Of a DNA stretch of 64,000 nt, positions 52,142 through 61,746 are shown piece after piece (positions within the stretch are counted from its first letter, which is position 1; every line of letters begins with the position of its first letter). The notes under the pieces are model-generated. The model saw nothing but the letters and a program-made list of their open reading frames with translations. It was not told the origin of the DNA and made no database searches. This DNA comes from Chromatocurvus sp964613795 (GTDB lineage Bacteria; Pseudomonadota; Gammaproteobacteria; Pseudomonadales; Halieaceae): assembly GCA_964613795.1 (NCBI GenBank), contig CAZTJR010000001.1, positions 1 through 64,000 of the forward strand. Reading direction: 5' to 3'. A program made the position numbers and the translations under genes.

Positions 52142-52342
52142 CTACTCTGTCGAACGCAGACGGTTCAGCATGGATTCTACCCGCTGCCGCGCCGCTTCGT
52201 TGTTGTCGATCAGTTCCTGTCGCTCTCGACGCCAGTTCAGGTTCTCCGTCTTCAGCCGCTGGTTCTCCTGGTTCAGTTCACTGCAGAGTGCGATCAACTG
52301 ATCGATCCTGGATTCCAGCATTTTCAGCGCGTCATCTGCCAT
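52142..52342 (-). CDS. Short coiled-coil protein, ZapB-like (TIGR02449 type)
   Basis: 66 aa, almost entirely a heptad coiled coil (ALKMLESRIDQLIALCSELN and QRLKTENLNWRRERQELIDN). Proteins of this size next to zapA are grouped as TIGR02449 and resemble the FtsZ-ring protein ZapB. Starts 12 bp upstream of the zapA start, so the two are probably cotranscribed; role in division inferred from context. Confidence 0.85.
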   Translation of the reverse strand: MADDALKMLESRIDQLIALCSELNQENQRLKTENLNWRRERQELIDNNEAARQRVESMLNRLRSTE

Positions 52343-52493
52343 TGCCGTTATACTTGGGTTTTAGCGGAGTGTCCTGCACTATAGAGCCGCACCGCAGAGA
52401 GGTCAACGAGGTAAATGTTAATTAATTCAAGCATCTGCCAGCACTTTAGAGAGCGCGTGTCACGCAGCCTATGCTGCTCGCGGGGGACGTACT

Positions 52494-53093
52494 ATGTTTG
52501 ACCTGCGCCCTGGCGACAATAGCGATCTACCGGATTTCGATGAGCTCGCCAACCACCTCTTTGAGCAGGGCATACAGAGTTCGCCCTCGGAGCTGCACGG
52601 CTGTCTGGCAGGACTGCTCGGCGGTGGCGCCGGCCGCGAGCCCGGCGCCGGGCTCGCGGGGCTGGGTAAGGCGCTGTCTATCGATGTCCACGGTGAGCTT
52701 GCCGACGGACTGCAACAGATGTACGCGCGCACAGCGGCCTCGGCGGAAAGCGAAAACCTGCACTTCCATCCGCTGCTGCCGGGCGACGAAACGGAGCTGG
52801 CGCAGCGTACCCAGGCCCTGGCTGACTGGTGTCGGGGTTTCCTGTCTGGCTTTGCCGAGGCCCGCGTCAGCGCAGGCCTGACGGAAGCCGCCGTTGCCGC
52901 TGACAGCGCTGAAGCCCTGCGTGACTTCGCGGCTATCGCCCACGCTGATGCAGAGGAAGATGACCCCGATGAGGCTGAGCACGCCTATGCTGAACTCGTG
53001 GAGTATCTTCGCGTGGCAGCGATGAATGTGATTGCCGACAGCCAGCAGCTGTTTTCCGATGCGGGCGCTACCGCAGACCGCACCCTTCACTGA
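52494..53093 (+). CDS. ygfB: UPF0149 family protein YgfB
   Basis: 199 aa, helical UPF0149 fold. LFEQGIQSSPSELHGCLAGLLGGG is the family N terminus, and EHAYAELVEYLRVAAMNVIAD the C terminus. Function is not well defined; in Pseudomonas YgfB affects antibiotic resistance gene expression. Divergent from the zapA unit and first of ygfB-pepP-ubiH-ubiI, a conserved order. Confidence 0.93.
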   Translation: MFDLRPGDNSDLPDFDELANHLFEQGIQSSPSELHGCLAGLLGGGAGREPGAGLAGLGKALSIDVHGELADGLQQMYARTAASAESENLHFHPLLPGDETELAQRTQALADWCRGFLSGFAEARVSAGLTEAAVAADSAEALRDFAAIAHADAEEDDPDEAEHAYAELVEYLRVAAMNVIADSQQLFSDAGATADRTLH

Positions 53094-53115
53094 ACGAGGC
53101 CCGGATCAGACCCTC

Positions 53116-54429
53116 ATGACGATCAGCAAGACGGAATACGTCCGCCGCCGGCGCAATCTCATGGCGCTCATGGTGCCGAACAGTATCGCTATCATTCCCT
53201 CCGCCAACGAGCAGACGCGCAGCCGCGACACCGAATTTCCGTTTCGCCAGGACAGTGATTTTCGCTACCTGTCTGGCTTCGACGAACCTGAATCAGTGCT
53301 GGCACTCATACCGGGTCGACGCCATGGACAGTTCGTGCTGTTCTGCCGCGAGCGGGATGTCACCCGGGAGCTGTGGCACGGCCGTCGCGCCGGGCCGGAG
53401 GGGGCAGTAGAGTATTTCGGCGCCGACGACGCCTTTCCGATCGGTGACATCGACGAGATTCTTCCCGGTCTCATCGAGGGCCGCGAGCGCGTCTACTATT
53501 CCATGGGGCGCAGCTCGGACTTCGACAGGCGCATCATGGGCTGGGTGAACCGCATTCGCAGCAAGGCCGCCACGGGCGCGGTTCCTCCGGGCGAATTCAA
53601 CGATCTCGATCACATGCTGCACGAGCTTCGGCTGTACAAGAGCGCCGCGGAGCTGCGGCTGATGCGCAAGGCCGCCAAAATAACCGCGGCGGCGCACTGT
53701 CGCGCCATGCGTTTCTGCCGCCCCGGTGTTTATGAATATCAGCTCGAAGCCGAACTGCACCACGAGTTTGCCATGCGCGGTGCCCGTCACCCGGCCTATG
53801 CCTCTATCGTCGGCGGTGGCGACAATGCTTGCATTCTGCATTATGTGGATAACGCCGACCGCCTGCGCGATGGTGACCTTGTTCTGATTGATGCGGGCTG
53901 CGAATACCGCGGCTATGCCGCCGATGTCACGCGAACATTCCCGGTTAGTGGGCGTTTTTCCCGTGAACAACGCGCTATTTACGATATCGTTCTGCGAGCA
54001 CAGCATGCCGCTTTCGAGGCTACCCGCGCAGGTAACCACTGGAATCAGCCCCACGACGCTACTGTCCGCGTCATCACCGAAGGCCTGGTTGAGCTTGGCC
54101 TGCTCAAGGGGGCGGTCGACCGGCTGATCGACAAGGGCGCCTACCGCGATTTCTACATGCATCGCGCGGGCCACTGGCTCGGCATGGATGTGCACGATGT
54201 CGGCGATTATCGGGTTGGCGCTGAGCCGCGCCTGCTTGAGCCGGGTATGGTAATGACCGTGGAGCCCGGGATCTACATTGCGCCGGACAATCGCAGCGTG
54301 GCAAAGAAATGGCGCGGCATCGGCATACGTATTGAGGATGACGTCGCCATTACGGCAGACGGCATGGAAGTGCTCTCGGCGGCAGTGCCCACTGCGGCGG
54401 ACGACATCGAAGCTTTGATGGTGGCCTGA
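53116..54429 (+). CDS. pepP: Xaa-Pro aminopeptidase P
   Basis: 437 aa, pita-bread metallopeptidase cutting after an N-terminal residue followed by proline. Metal ligands visible as LIDAGCEYRGYAADVTRTFP (two Asp), HRAGHWLGMDVHD (His), EPGIYI (Glu) and GIGIRIEDDV (Glu). ATG 53116 gives the family N terminus; an in-frame upstream ATG overlaps ygfB. Followed by ubiH after 3 bp. Confidence 0.96.
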   Translation: MTISKTEYVRRRRNLMALMVPNSIAIIPSANEQTRSRDTEFPFRQDSDFRYLSGFDEPESVLALIPGRRHGQFVLFCRERDVTRELWHGRRAGPEGAVEYFGADDAFPIGDIDEILPGLIEGRERVYYSMGRSSDFDRRIMGWVNRIRSKAATGAVPPGEFNDLDHMLHELRLYKSAAELRLMRKAAKITAAAHCRAMRFCRPGVYEYQLEAELHHEFAMRGARHPAYASIVGGGDNACILHYVDNADRLRDGDLVLIDAGCEYRGYAADVTRTFPVSGRFSREQRAIYDIVLRAQHAAFEATRAGNHWNQPHDATVRVITEGLVELGLLKGAVDRLIDKGAYRDFYMHRAGHWLGMDVHDVGDYRVGAEPRLLEPGMVMTVEPGIYIAPDNRSVAKKWRGIGIRIEDDVAITADGMEVLSAAVPTAADDIEALMVA

Positions 54430-54432
54430 CGG

Positions 54433-55668
54433 ATGACCCGGACAACGAATGTGGTGATTGCCGGTGGCGGTATGGTGGGCATCAGCCTTGCGCTGCAACT
54501 TGCTGCGTCCCTGCCTCGGTCGCACTCCATTACCTTGATAGAAAGCTATCCACTGCGCGGCGGCAAGGCTGATTACCACCCTTCCTTCGACGCGCGCTCC
54601 ACCGCCCTCAGCTACAGCTCGCGGCTTATCTATGAAGGTCTCGGGCTGTGGCCGGCACTGTCGACCTGGGCCGAGCCGATACGCCGTATACATGTATCCA
54701 GCCAGGGACACTTTGGCAGCAGCTTGATGGACGCTGATGAACAGGGATGGCCGGGGCTGGGTTATGTGGTCGAGAACGCCTGGCTGGGCTGCGTGCTGCT
54801 GGACGCCCTGCTCGCTTCTTCACGCATAGAGCTGGTCAGTCCGGCCAGCGCAATCGCTGCAAAACCCCGCGACGGTCGCATGGAAGTCAGCCTGGATACC
54901 GATGAGCCGGATGTACTGGCGGCCGATCTGCTGGTCATTGCCGATGGCGCCCACTCCCGTCTGCGTGACGGTCTCGGCATCGGTACGAGCACCCGCCGCT
55001 ATGATCAGCATGCGCTGGTGGCCAATGTGGCATTTGCCGCACCCCACGCCGGTGTGGCTTACGAACGTTTCACCGCGGCGGGTCCACTGGCGCTACTGCC
55101 GCTACCGCCAACCGCAGAAACCTCGAACCGCGCGGCACTGGTCTGGACGCTGCCAGAGGAGCGCGCGCAGGGGCTGGCGGCAGCGGAGCCGACGGTATTT
55201 CTACAGGCACTGCAGAAGACCTTTGGCTACCGGCTCGGGCGTGCTGTCCAGGTCGGTGAGAGATACACTTATCCGCTGTCACTGGTGGAAGCGCGAGAAT
55301 GTGTTCGTCGCCACGTGGTGGTGGTCGGCAACGCGGCGCATGCCCTGCATCCCGTGGCCGGCCAGGGCTTCAATCTGGCACTGCGGGATGTCGCCGCGTT
55401 GTCGGCGGTGCTTGCGCAGGCCCTTGCAAACGGCGAAACCGCGGGCGATCCCGCCGTTCTGGCGCGTTACGCCGCACGCCAGCGAGCCGATCAGCAGCGC
55501 ACCATTGCCGCGAGCGATATGCTGCCGGGCCTGTTCATGAGCGCGGATCCGGTTTTTGGCCTGGCGCGCGATCTGGCGCTGTCGGGTCTGGATATGGCGC
55601 GCGGTGCAAAATCTACGTTTGTCCGTCACGCCGCCGGAATGGCGGCGCTGGAGGCACGCAATGCCTGA
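54433..55668 (+). CDS. ubiH: 2-octaprenyl-6-methoxyphenol hydroxylase UbiH
   Basis: 411 aa, FAD-dependent aromatic hydroxylase for ubiquinone. FAD site VVIAGGGMVGISLALQL at the N terminus; DARSTALSYSSRLIYEGLGLW; and GNAAHALHPVAGQGFNLALRD near 290. The second FAD hydroxylase of the pathway follows with an 8-bp overlap. UbiH versus UbiF assignment rests on gene order. Confidence 0.92.
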   Translation: MTRTTNVVIAGGGMVGISLALQLAASLPRSHSITLIESYPLRGGKADYHPSFDARSTALSYSSRLIYEGLGLWPALSTWAEPIRRIHVSSQGHFGSSLMDADEQGWPGLGYVVENAWLGCVLLDALLASSRIELVSPASAIAAKPRDGRMEVSLDTDEPDVLAADLLVIADGAHSRLRDGLGIGTSTRRYDQHALVANVAFAAPHAGVAYERFTAAGPLALLPLPPTAETSNRAALVWTLPEERAQGLAAAEPTVFLQALQKTFGYRLGRAVQVGERYTYPLSLVEARECVRRHVVVVGNAAHALHPVAGQGFNLALRDVAALSAVLAQALANGETAGDPAVLARYAARQRADQQRTIAASDMLPGLFMSADPVFGLARDLALSGLDMARGAKSTFVRHAAGMAALEARNA

Positions 55669-56887
55669 GACAGGACCGCCTGTGGACTACGACGTGCTCA
55701 TTGTCGGTGCCGGCATCGCCGGCTCGGCGCTGGCGGTAGCGCTCAGCGGTCAGGGCCTGCGGATCGCGTTGGTCGAGGCGCGGGCGCTGCCCCCCGATCC
55801 CGGCCCTGTCGATCCCGGTCTGAATGGTTTCGATATCCGCGTGAGTGCCCTCACCCCGAGGTCTGTCGATCTCCTGGCGCGCCTCGCTGTCTGGCCCGCG
55901 GTAGAGGCCTATCGCGCCTGCCCTTACCGCCACATGACGGTCTGGGACGCCGAGGGCACGGGTAGAATCGATTTTGACAGTGCCGAGATGAATCTGCCTG
56001 CACTTGGCACGCTGGTGGAGAACAGCGCCATCACCGCGGCCCTCGCCAGTCGGGTCCGGCGGGCACCGGACATCCAGGTGCTGGCACCGCGGCGGCTGGA
56101 GCAGGCGCAGTGCTCCGCAGATGGCGTTGTCGTGACGCTTGACGATGGTACCCGCTGTGCCGCGGCGCTGACGGTGGGTGCGGATGGGGCGCTGTCGCCG
56201 CTGCGTGAGCGGCTGGGTTTTACCACCCGCGAATGGAGTTACGGACAGCGCGCCATCGTGGCCACCGTCGAGACAGAGCGGCATCACGGCGATACCGCCT
56301 GGCAGCGCTTCCTGCCCACCGGGCCGCTGGCGCTGCTACCGCTTCCGGACTCCGCCGAGCGTCATTACTGCTCAATCGTCTGGTCGCTTGACGACGATGC
56401 GGTGGATGCAGTGATAGCGCTGTCCGACGCAAATTTCTGCGTCGCGCTCGCCGATGCCGCGGAGCATTGCCTTGGCGATATTCTGGACAGCTCGCCCCGA
56501 GCCGCTTTTCCGTTGCGCCAGCGCCACGTCATCAATTACGTCGAGCCCGGTGTTGCGCTGATCGCTGATGCCGCGCACACCATTCACCCGCTCGCCGGCC
56601 AGGGAATCAATCTTGGCCTCGCCGACGTCGATGAGCTTGCCCGGGTAATACTCGAGGCCAGGCAGCGTGGACTGCCACTGGGAGCGCTGTCGGTTCTGCA
56701 GCGCTATCAGCGCCGCCGCAAGGGCAGCAACCTGGCCATGATGGCGGCAATGGACGGATTCCGTCATCTGTTCGGCTCGCGCCGCCTGTCTCTTCGCTGG
56801 TTGCGCAATGCCGGTCTGCGGCAGGTGGATGCCCTGCCGGCGGTGAAAAAACGTCTTATGCGCCAGGCCATGGGTCTGGCCGAATAG
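55661..56887 (+). CDS. ubiI: Ubiquinone hydroxylase, UbiI (VisC) type
   Basis: 408 aa, same fold as UbiH. VLIVGAGIAGSALAVALSG, FDIRVSALTPRSVDLLARL, ADAAHTIHPLAGQGINLGLAD. The gene after ubiH in gammaproteobacteria hydroxylates C5 of the ring (UbiI). ggagg 8 bp before ATG 55661 decides the start, which overlaps the ubiH end. Confidence 0.9.
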   Translation: MPETGPPVDYDVLIVGAGIAGSALAVALSGQGLRIALVEARALPPDPGPVDPGLNGFDIRVSALTPRSVDLLARLAVWPAVEAYRACPYRHMTVWDAEGTGRIDFDSAEMNLPALGTLVENSAITAALASRVRRAPDIQVLAPRRLEQAQCSADGVVVTLDDGTRCAAALTVGADGALSPLRERLGFTTREWSYGQRAIVATVETERHHGDTAWQRFLPTGPLALLPLPDSAERHYCSIVWSLDDDAVDAVIALSDANFCVALADAAEHCLGDILDSSPRAAFPLRQRHVINYVEPGVALIADAAHTIHPLAGQGINLGLADVDELARVILEARQRGLPLGALSVLQRYQRRRKGSNLAMMAAMDGFRHLFGSRRLSLRWLRNAGLRQVDALPAVKKRLMRQAMGLAE

Positions 56888-56932
56888 CCTGGCAACGCCT
56901 ACAATCGCCGCAAAATCTATGGAGGAACCCGT

Positions 56933-57325
56933 ATGAGCCAGGCACCTGAAGGTCTGAAATTCGCCAAGAGCCACGAGTGGGTGCGCGTTGAGGACGACGG
57001 CAGCGTGACCGTCGGCATCAGCGATCATGCGCAGGAAGCGCTGGGTGATGTCGTCTTTGTCGAGCTACCTGAGGCGGGCAGCGACCTTGCTGCAGGCGAT
57101 GAGGTGGCTGTGGTCGAATCCGTCAAGGCGGCCTCTGATGTTTACGCACCGATCAGCGGTACGGTACTGGCCGTGAACGAGGCGCTTGTGGATGCCCCCG
57201 AAACCGTCAATGGCAGTCCCTATGCGGAAGGCTGGTTCTTTCGGCTCAAGCCCTCGGACTCGGCGGAGCTGGATGAGCTCATGGATGGCGAGGCCTACCA
57301 GGAGCACCTCAGCGAAGCGGGCTGA
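56933..57325 (+). CDS. gcvH: Glycine cleavage system H protein
   Basis: 130 aa lipoyl carrier. Lipoyl-lysine in VVESVKAASDVYAPISG (Lys65). SHEWVRVEDDGSVTVGISDHAQEALGDVVFVELP at the N terminus is typical. ggagg precedes the ATG. In many relatives gcvT lies between ubiI and gcvH and gcvP follows; here gcvH stands alone, so the partner subunits must be encoded elsewhere or the protein serves another lipoylation role. Confidence 0.95.
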   Translation: MSQAPEGLKFAKSHEWVRVEDDGSVTVGISDHAQEALGDVVFVELPEAGSDLAAGDEVAVVESVKAASDVYAPISGTVLAVNEALVDAPETVNGSPYAEGWFFRLKPSDSAELDELMDGEAYQEHLSEAG

Positions 57326-57379
57326 TCTGTTGCGGAGAGGCCGTTAGACGCAGTGCAATAATGGCTGCTTGGGCGCAGC

Positions 57380-58039
57380 TCAGGCGCCGCGGAGGCTGAT
57401 AATGCGCCAGCCCTTGTCCCGGGCATGTGCCGCGAGGGCCGGATCGGGGTCTACGGCGATCGGGTTGTCGACCAGCTGCAGCAGCGGCAGATCGTTGTGC
57501 GAGTCGCTGTAGAACGTGGCACCGGCCAGTGATTCGTCCCGGTCCGCCAGCCAGCTCTGCAGGCGCACCACCTTGCCCTCGCGATAGCTTGGCGTCCCTG
57601 ACGGTGCACCTGTATAACGCCCCTCAGTCACTTCCACACCGCAGGCGATCAGGTTGTCGACGCCCAGCTGTCTGACAATGGGTCCGGCCACCACTTCGTT
57701 GGTGGCGGTGATGACAAGCAGCGTATCACCCCGTTGGCGATGGCTGTCGATCAGTTCCTGCGCCCCCGGCAGCAGGATGGGGGCGATCTTGTCGCGCAGG
57801 AATGCGGCCTGCCAGTCGGCGATTTCTGCGGTTGTATACCCGGCGATTGGCCGCAGTGCAAAGCGCAGATACGCCGCAATATCCAGTGACCCCGCCCGGT
57901 AATCGGCGTAGAACGCCTCATTGGCAGCCGCGTGCGCGGCCCCGTCTGCCCGTCCCTGCTCGCACAGCCAGGCCCCCCAGAGGTGATCGCTATCGCCGGC
58001 AAGCAGCGTATCGTCAAGATCGAAAATAGCCAGTGGCAT
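57380..58039 (-). CDS. HAD-superfamily phosphatase, subfamily IB
   Basis: 219 aa. Motif I FDLDDTLLAGDSDHLWG, motif II VITATNE, motif III/IV TFYSDSHNDLPLL form a complete HAD catalytic site. Sequence resembles SerB-like phosphatases found next to rppH in Pseudomonas and relatives; the substrate is not established (phosphoserine or histidinol phosphate are candidates). ATG 58039 preferred over an upstream one running toward rppH. Confidence 0.88.
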   Translation of the reverse strand: MPLAIFDLDDTLLAGDSDHLWGAWLCEQGRADGAAHAAANEAFYADYRAGSLDIAAYLRFALRPIAGYTTAEIADWQAAFLRDKIAPILLPGAQELIDSHRQRGDTLLVITATNEVVAGPIVRQLGVDNLIACGVEVTEGRYTGAPSGTPSYREGKVVRLQSWLADRDESLAGATFYSDSHNDLPLLQLVDNPIAVDPDPALAAHARDKGWRIISLRGA

Positions 58040-58152
58040 CGTGTTCTCCTCAAGTGCGGCGCGGGAGAATATAACGGGTGGCTGCGCGAGACAATTTCTC
58101 TGGCTGCACAAAGTATGGAACAATGAACGGCTGATGTATGGATACAATGGTA

Positions 58153-58653
58153 ATGATTGACGCAGAGGGTTTCCGGCCAAACGTCGGCATCGTGATCGCC
58201 AACGACAGCGGCCAGCTACTCTGGGCGCGTCGCATTGGCGGGCGCGATGCCTGGCAGTTTCCTCAGGGCGGCATCAACCCCGGGGAAAAGCCGGAACACG
58301 CGCTCTATCGTGAGCTCGAAGAAGAGGTTGGCCTGCCGGCATCCGCCGTGGATGTCATCGCCTGCACCCGGGGCTGGCTCCGCTACCGCCTGCCAAAGCG
58401 CTATATTCGCAAAGGTCAGGAGCCGGTGTGCATTGGCCAGAAGCAGAAATGGTATCTGCTCAGGCTGCTTGCCGACGATTCCAGCATCAGCCTCACCGAC
58501 AACCCCAAGCCCGAGTTCGATCACTGGCAGTGGGTAAGCTACTGGTACCCGCTGAATCAGGTCGTGTATTTCAAGCGTGAAGTATACCGGCGTGCGCTGC
58601 GCGAGCTCGCGCAGCCTCTGGGTGGCCTGATCACTGCCAGCGAGCAGGCCTGA
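58153..58653 (+). CDS. rppH: RNA 5'-pyrophosphohydrolase RppH
   Basis: 166 aa. Nudix enzyme that removes pyrophosphate from mRNA 5' ends and starts decay. Nudix box GGINPGEKPEHALYRELEEEVGL is complete; MIDAEGFRPNVGIVI matches the usual RppH start, which favours ATG 58153 over 58138, though neither has a strong ribosome binding site. Divergent from the HAD gene and followed by ptsP after 4 bp. Confidence 0.95.
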   Translation: MIDAEGFRPNVGIVIANDSGQLLWARRIGGRDAWQFPQGGINPGEKPEHALYRELEEEVGLPASAVDVIACTRGWLRYRLPKRYIRKGQEPVCIGQKQKWYLLRLLADDSSISLTDNPKPEFDHWQWVSYWYPLNQVVYFKREVYRRALRELAQPLGGLITASEQA

Positions 58654-58657
58654 CGCC

Positions 58658-60931
58658 GTGCTGGAAGTCCTGCGCGCCATTGTCCAGGAGGTCAACGCCG
58701 CCGAGAGCCTGGATCAGGTACTGGAGATTATTGTATCCCGCGTCAAGAGCGCGATGGGCACGCAGGTGTGCAGTGTCTACATGCGCGATCGCGGTGGCGA
58801 GCGCTTTGTCTTCCGCGCCACCGAGGGCCTCAATGCGGCGCAGATCGGCTCCGCCAGCCTGGCTCCGGGCGAAGGCCTCGTCGGTCTCGTGGCAGAGCGT
58901 GAGGAGCCCGTGAATCTCGAGGACGCCGAGAGCCACCCTAACTTCCAGTTCCTGCCGGATATCGGCGAGGAGCCGTTCCACGCCTTTCTCGGGGTGCCGA
59001 TTATCCATCAACGCCAGGTGCTGGGTGTGCTGGTTGTCCAGCAGTCGGAACGCCGGCGATTTGATGAGAGCGAGGAAGCTTTCCTGGTGACGATGTCGGC
59101 GCAGCTCGCCGGCGTGATTGCCCACGCCCAGGTCACCGGCGAGGTGCCGGATGCGCTGGTGGCCGGGGCTGTACAGATGTCCACACGGATAGGCGGACTG
59201 CCCGGTGCGCCCGGTATTGGCATCGGCGTGGCGGTGGTGAAGTCGCCGAAGGCCGATCTGTATACGGTGCCAAGGCGCCAGGCAAAGAATCGTCGTGCCG
59301 AATTGCGCAGTTTCAAGCACGCGCTGGAGCAGGTCCGGCTCGATGTCCAGTCCGTCGCCGATAATCTGCGAGATGAATTGAGCGCCGAGGATCACGCCCT
59401 GTTCGATGTGTATCTGGGCATACTCGGTGACTCGGCTATCGGCGGCGAGGTGGCAGCACGAATCAAGGCGGGCGAGTGGGCGCAGGGGGCGCTCAGCCAG
59501 GTCATGATTGAGCACATCCGCCACTTCGAGCGCATGGAGCACAGCTACCTTCGCGAGCGTGCAGTAGACGTCAAGGACCTCGGCACGCGAGTGCTCGGCT
59601 ATCTGCAGGCAGATGGACGCGACGAAACCGATTTTCCGGAGCAGACGATCCTGGTCAGTGAAGAGCTCACCGCCTCAATGTTGGGTGAGATCCCGCGCAG
59701 CCGGCTTGCCGGCATGATCTCCGTGCGCGGCTCCGGCAATTCGCATGTCGCCATCCTCGCCCGTGCCATGGGTGTGCCGACGGTAATGGGCGCGGTCGAT
59801 CTTCCCTATACCCGCTTGCGCGATATGACGGTCGTGGTGGACGGATACAACGGTGCGGTGCACCTTAATCCGCCGGAAGATGCGCTCGATCGCTACCGTA
59901 CCTTCGCCGACCAGGACTCCGCGTTGAATCGTGACCTGGAAACCTTGCGTGACGAAGTCTGTGAAACCCTGGACGGCTATCGCCTGCGCCTGTGGGTCAA
60001 TACGGGCCTCATGGTCGATGTGGCGCGTTCGCTCGAGCGCGGCGCGGAGGGCGTCGGCCTGTACCGCACCGAGGTGCCGTTTCTACTGCGGGAACGCTTC
60101 CCGACCGAGGAGGAACAGCGACAGATCTACCGTGAGCAGCTGGAAGCCTTTGCGCCGCGGCCCGTTACCATGCGTACGCTGGATATCGGCGGCGACAAGG
60201 CACTCAGCTATTTCCCCATCGAAGAAGAAAACCCCTTTCTTGGCTGGCGCGGTATCCGGGTCACGCTGGATCATCCGGAGATTCTCCTTGCCCAGGTGCG
60301 CGCCATGCTCAAGGCCAACGCCGGTCTGGGCAATCTGCGCATCATGCTGCCCATGGTAAGCAATGTGGTTGAGCTCGACGAGGCGCTGGTGCTGATTCAT
60401 CGCAGCCATCGCGAGCTTGTGCAGGAGGGACTGGATATTTCACTGCCGCCGGTCGGTGTGATGGTCGAGGTGCCGGCGGCGGTCTATCAGGCTGCGGCAT
60501 TTGCGCGTCGCGTAGATTTTCTGTCGGTGGGCAGTAACGATCTGACGCAGTACTTGCTCGCGGTCGACCGCAACAATGCCCGTGTGTCCGACCTTTACCA
60601 CGCATTTCATCCGGCGGTGCTCGAAGCGCTCGTCGCGGTGGTTGCCGGTGGTCGGAGCGAGGGCAAGCCGGTGAATATCTGTGGTGAGCTTGCCGGGGAT
60701 CCACTGGCATCCGTGCTGTTGCTTGCGATGGGTTTTGACGTGTTGTCCATGAATGCAACCAGCCTGCCGCGAGTCAAGAAGGCCCTGCGCAGCGTGAGCC
60801 ACGCCGAGGCTGTTGAAGTGCTGGCAGAGGTGCGAGGTTTCGACAACAGTCGCGATGTGCAGCGACGTCTGGAGACACTGCTGATGGATCGCGGACTCCA
60901 CCAGTTCATACCGCCGCCGATGGACGCCTGA
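58658..60931 (+). CDS. ptsP: Nitrogen phosphotransferase enzyme I (EI-Ntr)
   Basis: 757 aa from GTG 58658. GAF domain at about 1-155, then a complete enzyme I: phospho-His in RGSGNSHVAILARAMGVPTVMG (His363), RTEVPFLLRERFPTEEEQ, GGDKALSYFPIEEENPFLGWRGIR, and LSVGSNDLTQYLLAVDRNN. Starts the PTS-Ntr relay, which regulates potassium and nitrogen responses rather than sugar import. rppH-ptsP is the conserved order; the GAF domain is expected to sense glutamine or 2-oxoglutarate. Confidence 0.96.
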   Translation: MLEVLRAIVQEVNAAESLDQVLEIIVSRVKSAMGTQVCSVYMRDRGGERFVFRATEGLNAAQIGSASLAPGEGLVGLVAEREEPVNLEDAESHPNFQFLPDIGEEPFHAFLGVPIIHQRQVLGVLVVQQSERRRFDESEEAFLVTMSAQLAGVIAHAQVTGEVPDALVAGAVQMSTRIGGLPGAPGIGIGVAVVKSPKADLYTVPRRQAKNRRAELRSFKHALEQVRLDVQSVADNLRDELSAEDHALFDVYLGILGDSAIGGEVAARIKAGEWAQGALSQVMIEHIRHFERMEHSYLRERAVDVKDLGTRVLGYLQADGRDETDFPEQTILVSEELTASMLGEIPRSRLAGMISVRGSGNSHVAILARAMGVPTVMGAVDLPYTRLRDMTVVVDGYNGAVHLNPPEDALDRYRTFADQDSALNRDLETLRDEVCETLDGYRLRLWVNTGLMVDVARSLERGAEGVGLYRTEVPFLLRERFPTEEEQRQIYREQLEAFAPRPVTMRTLDIGGDKALSYFPIEEENPFLGWRGIRVTLDHPEILLAQVRAMLKANAGLGNLRIMLPMVSNVVELDEALVLIHRSHRELVQEGLDISLPPVGVMVEVPAAVYQAAAFARRVDFLSVGSNDLTQYLLAVDRNNARVSDLYHAFHPAVLEALVAVVAGGRSEGKPVNICGELAGDPLASVLLLAMGFDVLSMNATSLPRVKKALRSVSHAEAVEVLAEVRGFDNSRDVQRRLETLLMDRGLHQFIPPPMDA

Positions 60932-60935
60932 TCGC

Positions 60936-61742
60936 ATGCTCGCTTACCCCGATATCGACCCCGTGGCAATTTCGCTGGGGCCTCTGGACATCCACTGGTA
61001 TGGACTGACCTATATCGGTGGTCTGGCCTTCGCGTGGTGGCTGGCGGCGCGGCGCAGCCGGCGCCCCGACTCGGTGCTGACGCGAAGCCAGGTCGACGAT
61101 CTTATTTTCTGGGCGGCGATGGGCATTGTGCTTGGGGGGCGTATTGGCTACGCCCTGTTCTATGGCGGTGATCGGCTGCTCCAGGACCCGGCCTGGATCC
61201 TGCGGGTCTGGCAGGGGGGCATGTCCTTTCATGGTGGATTTCTCGGCGTGGTTGCGGCGAGTTTCCTGTTTGCACGTCGCCACGGGGTATCCTTTCCCGA
61301 TCTGCTGGATTTTGTCGCCCCGCTGGCGCCGCTGGGGCTGGCCCTGGGGCGCCTCGGTAACTTCATCGGCCAGGAACTGTGGGGGCGCGCAGCGGACGTG
61401 CCCTGGGCCATGGTTTTCCCGAACGATCCGCTGCAGATCCCGCGGCACCCATCGCAGCTTTACCAGTTTGCACTGGAGGGTATGCTGCTCCTGGTTATCA
61501 TGCTCTGGTTTACGCGCCGACCCCGGCCAACCTTTGCCGCATCTGGGGTGTTTTCTCTGGGTTACGGCGTGCTGCGGTTTATCGCGGAATTCTTCCGGGA
61601 ACCGGATGCGCACCTGGGCTTCCAGGCGTTTGGCTGGATGACCCGCGGTCAGCTGCTTTGTATTCCCATGATTCTTCTCGGGCTTTATCTGCTGTTTTAC
61701 GCCTACCGGGGCGGCAGCGCTGCAGCCCGACCAACGCGGTAA
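60936..61742 (+). CDS. lgt: Phosphatidylglycerol-prolipoprotein diacylglyceryl transferase
   Basis: 268 aa, seven membrane helices. First step of lipoprotein maturation. Signature GRLGNFIGQELWGR with the essential Arg, HGGFLGVV at the second helix, and an N-terminal IHWYGLTYIGG. ptsP ends 4 bp upstream and thyA starts 4 bp downstream; this order is common in gammaproteobacteria. Confidence 0.96.
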   Translation: MLAYPDIDPVAISLGPLDIHWYGLTYIGGLAFAWWLAARRSRRPDSVLTRSQVDDLIFWAAMGIVLGGRIGYALFYGGDRLLQDPAWILRVWQGGMSFHGGFLGVVAASFLFARRHGVSFPDLLDFVAPLAPLGLALGRLGNFIGQELWGRAADVPWAMVFPNDPLQIPRHPSQLYQFALEGMLLLVIMLWFTRRPRPTFAASGVFSLGYGVLRFIAEFFREPDAHLGFQAFGWMTRGQLLCIPMILLGLYLLFYAYRGGSAAARPTR

Positions 61743-61746
61743 CGAT

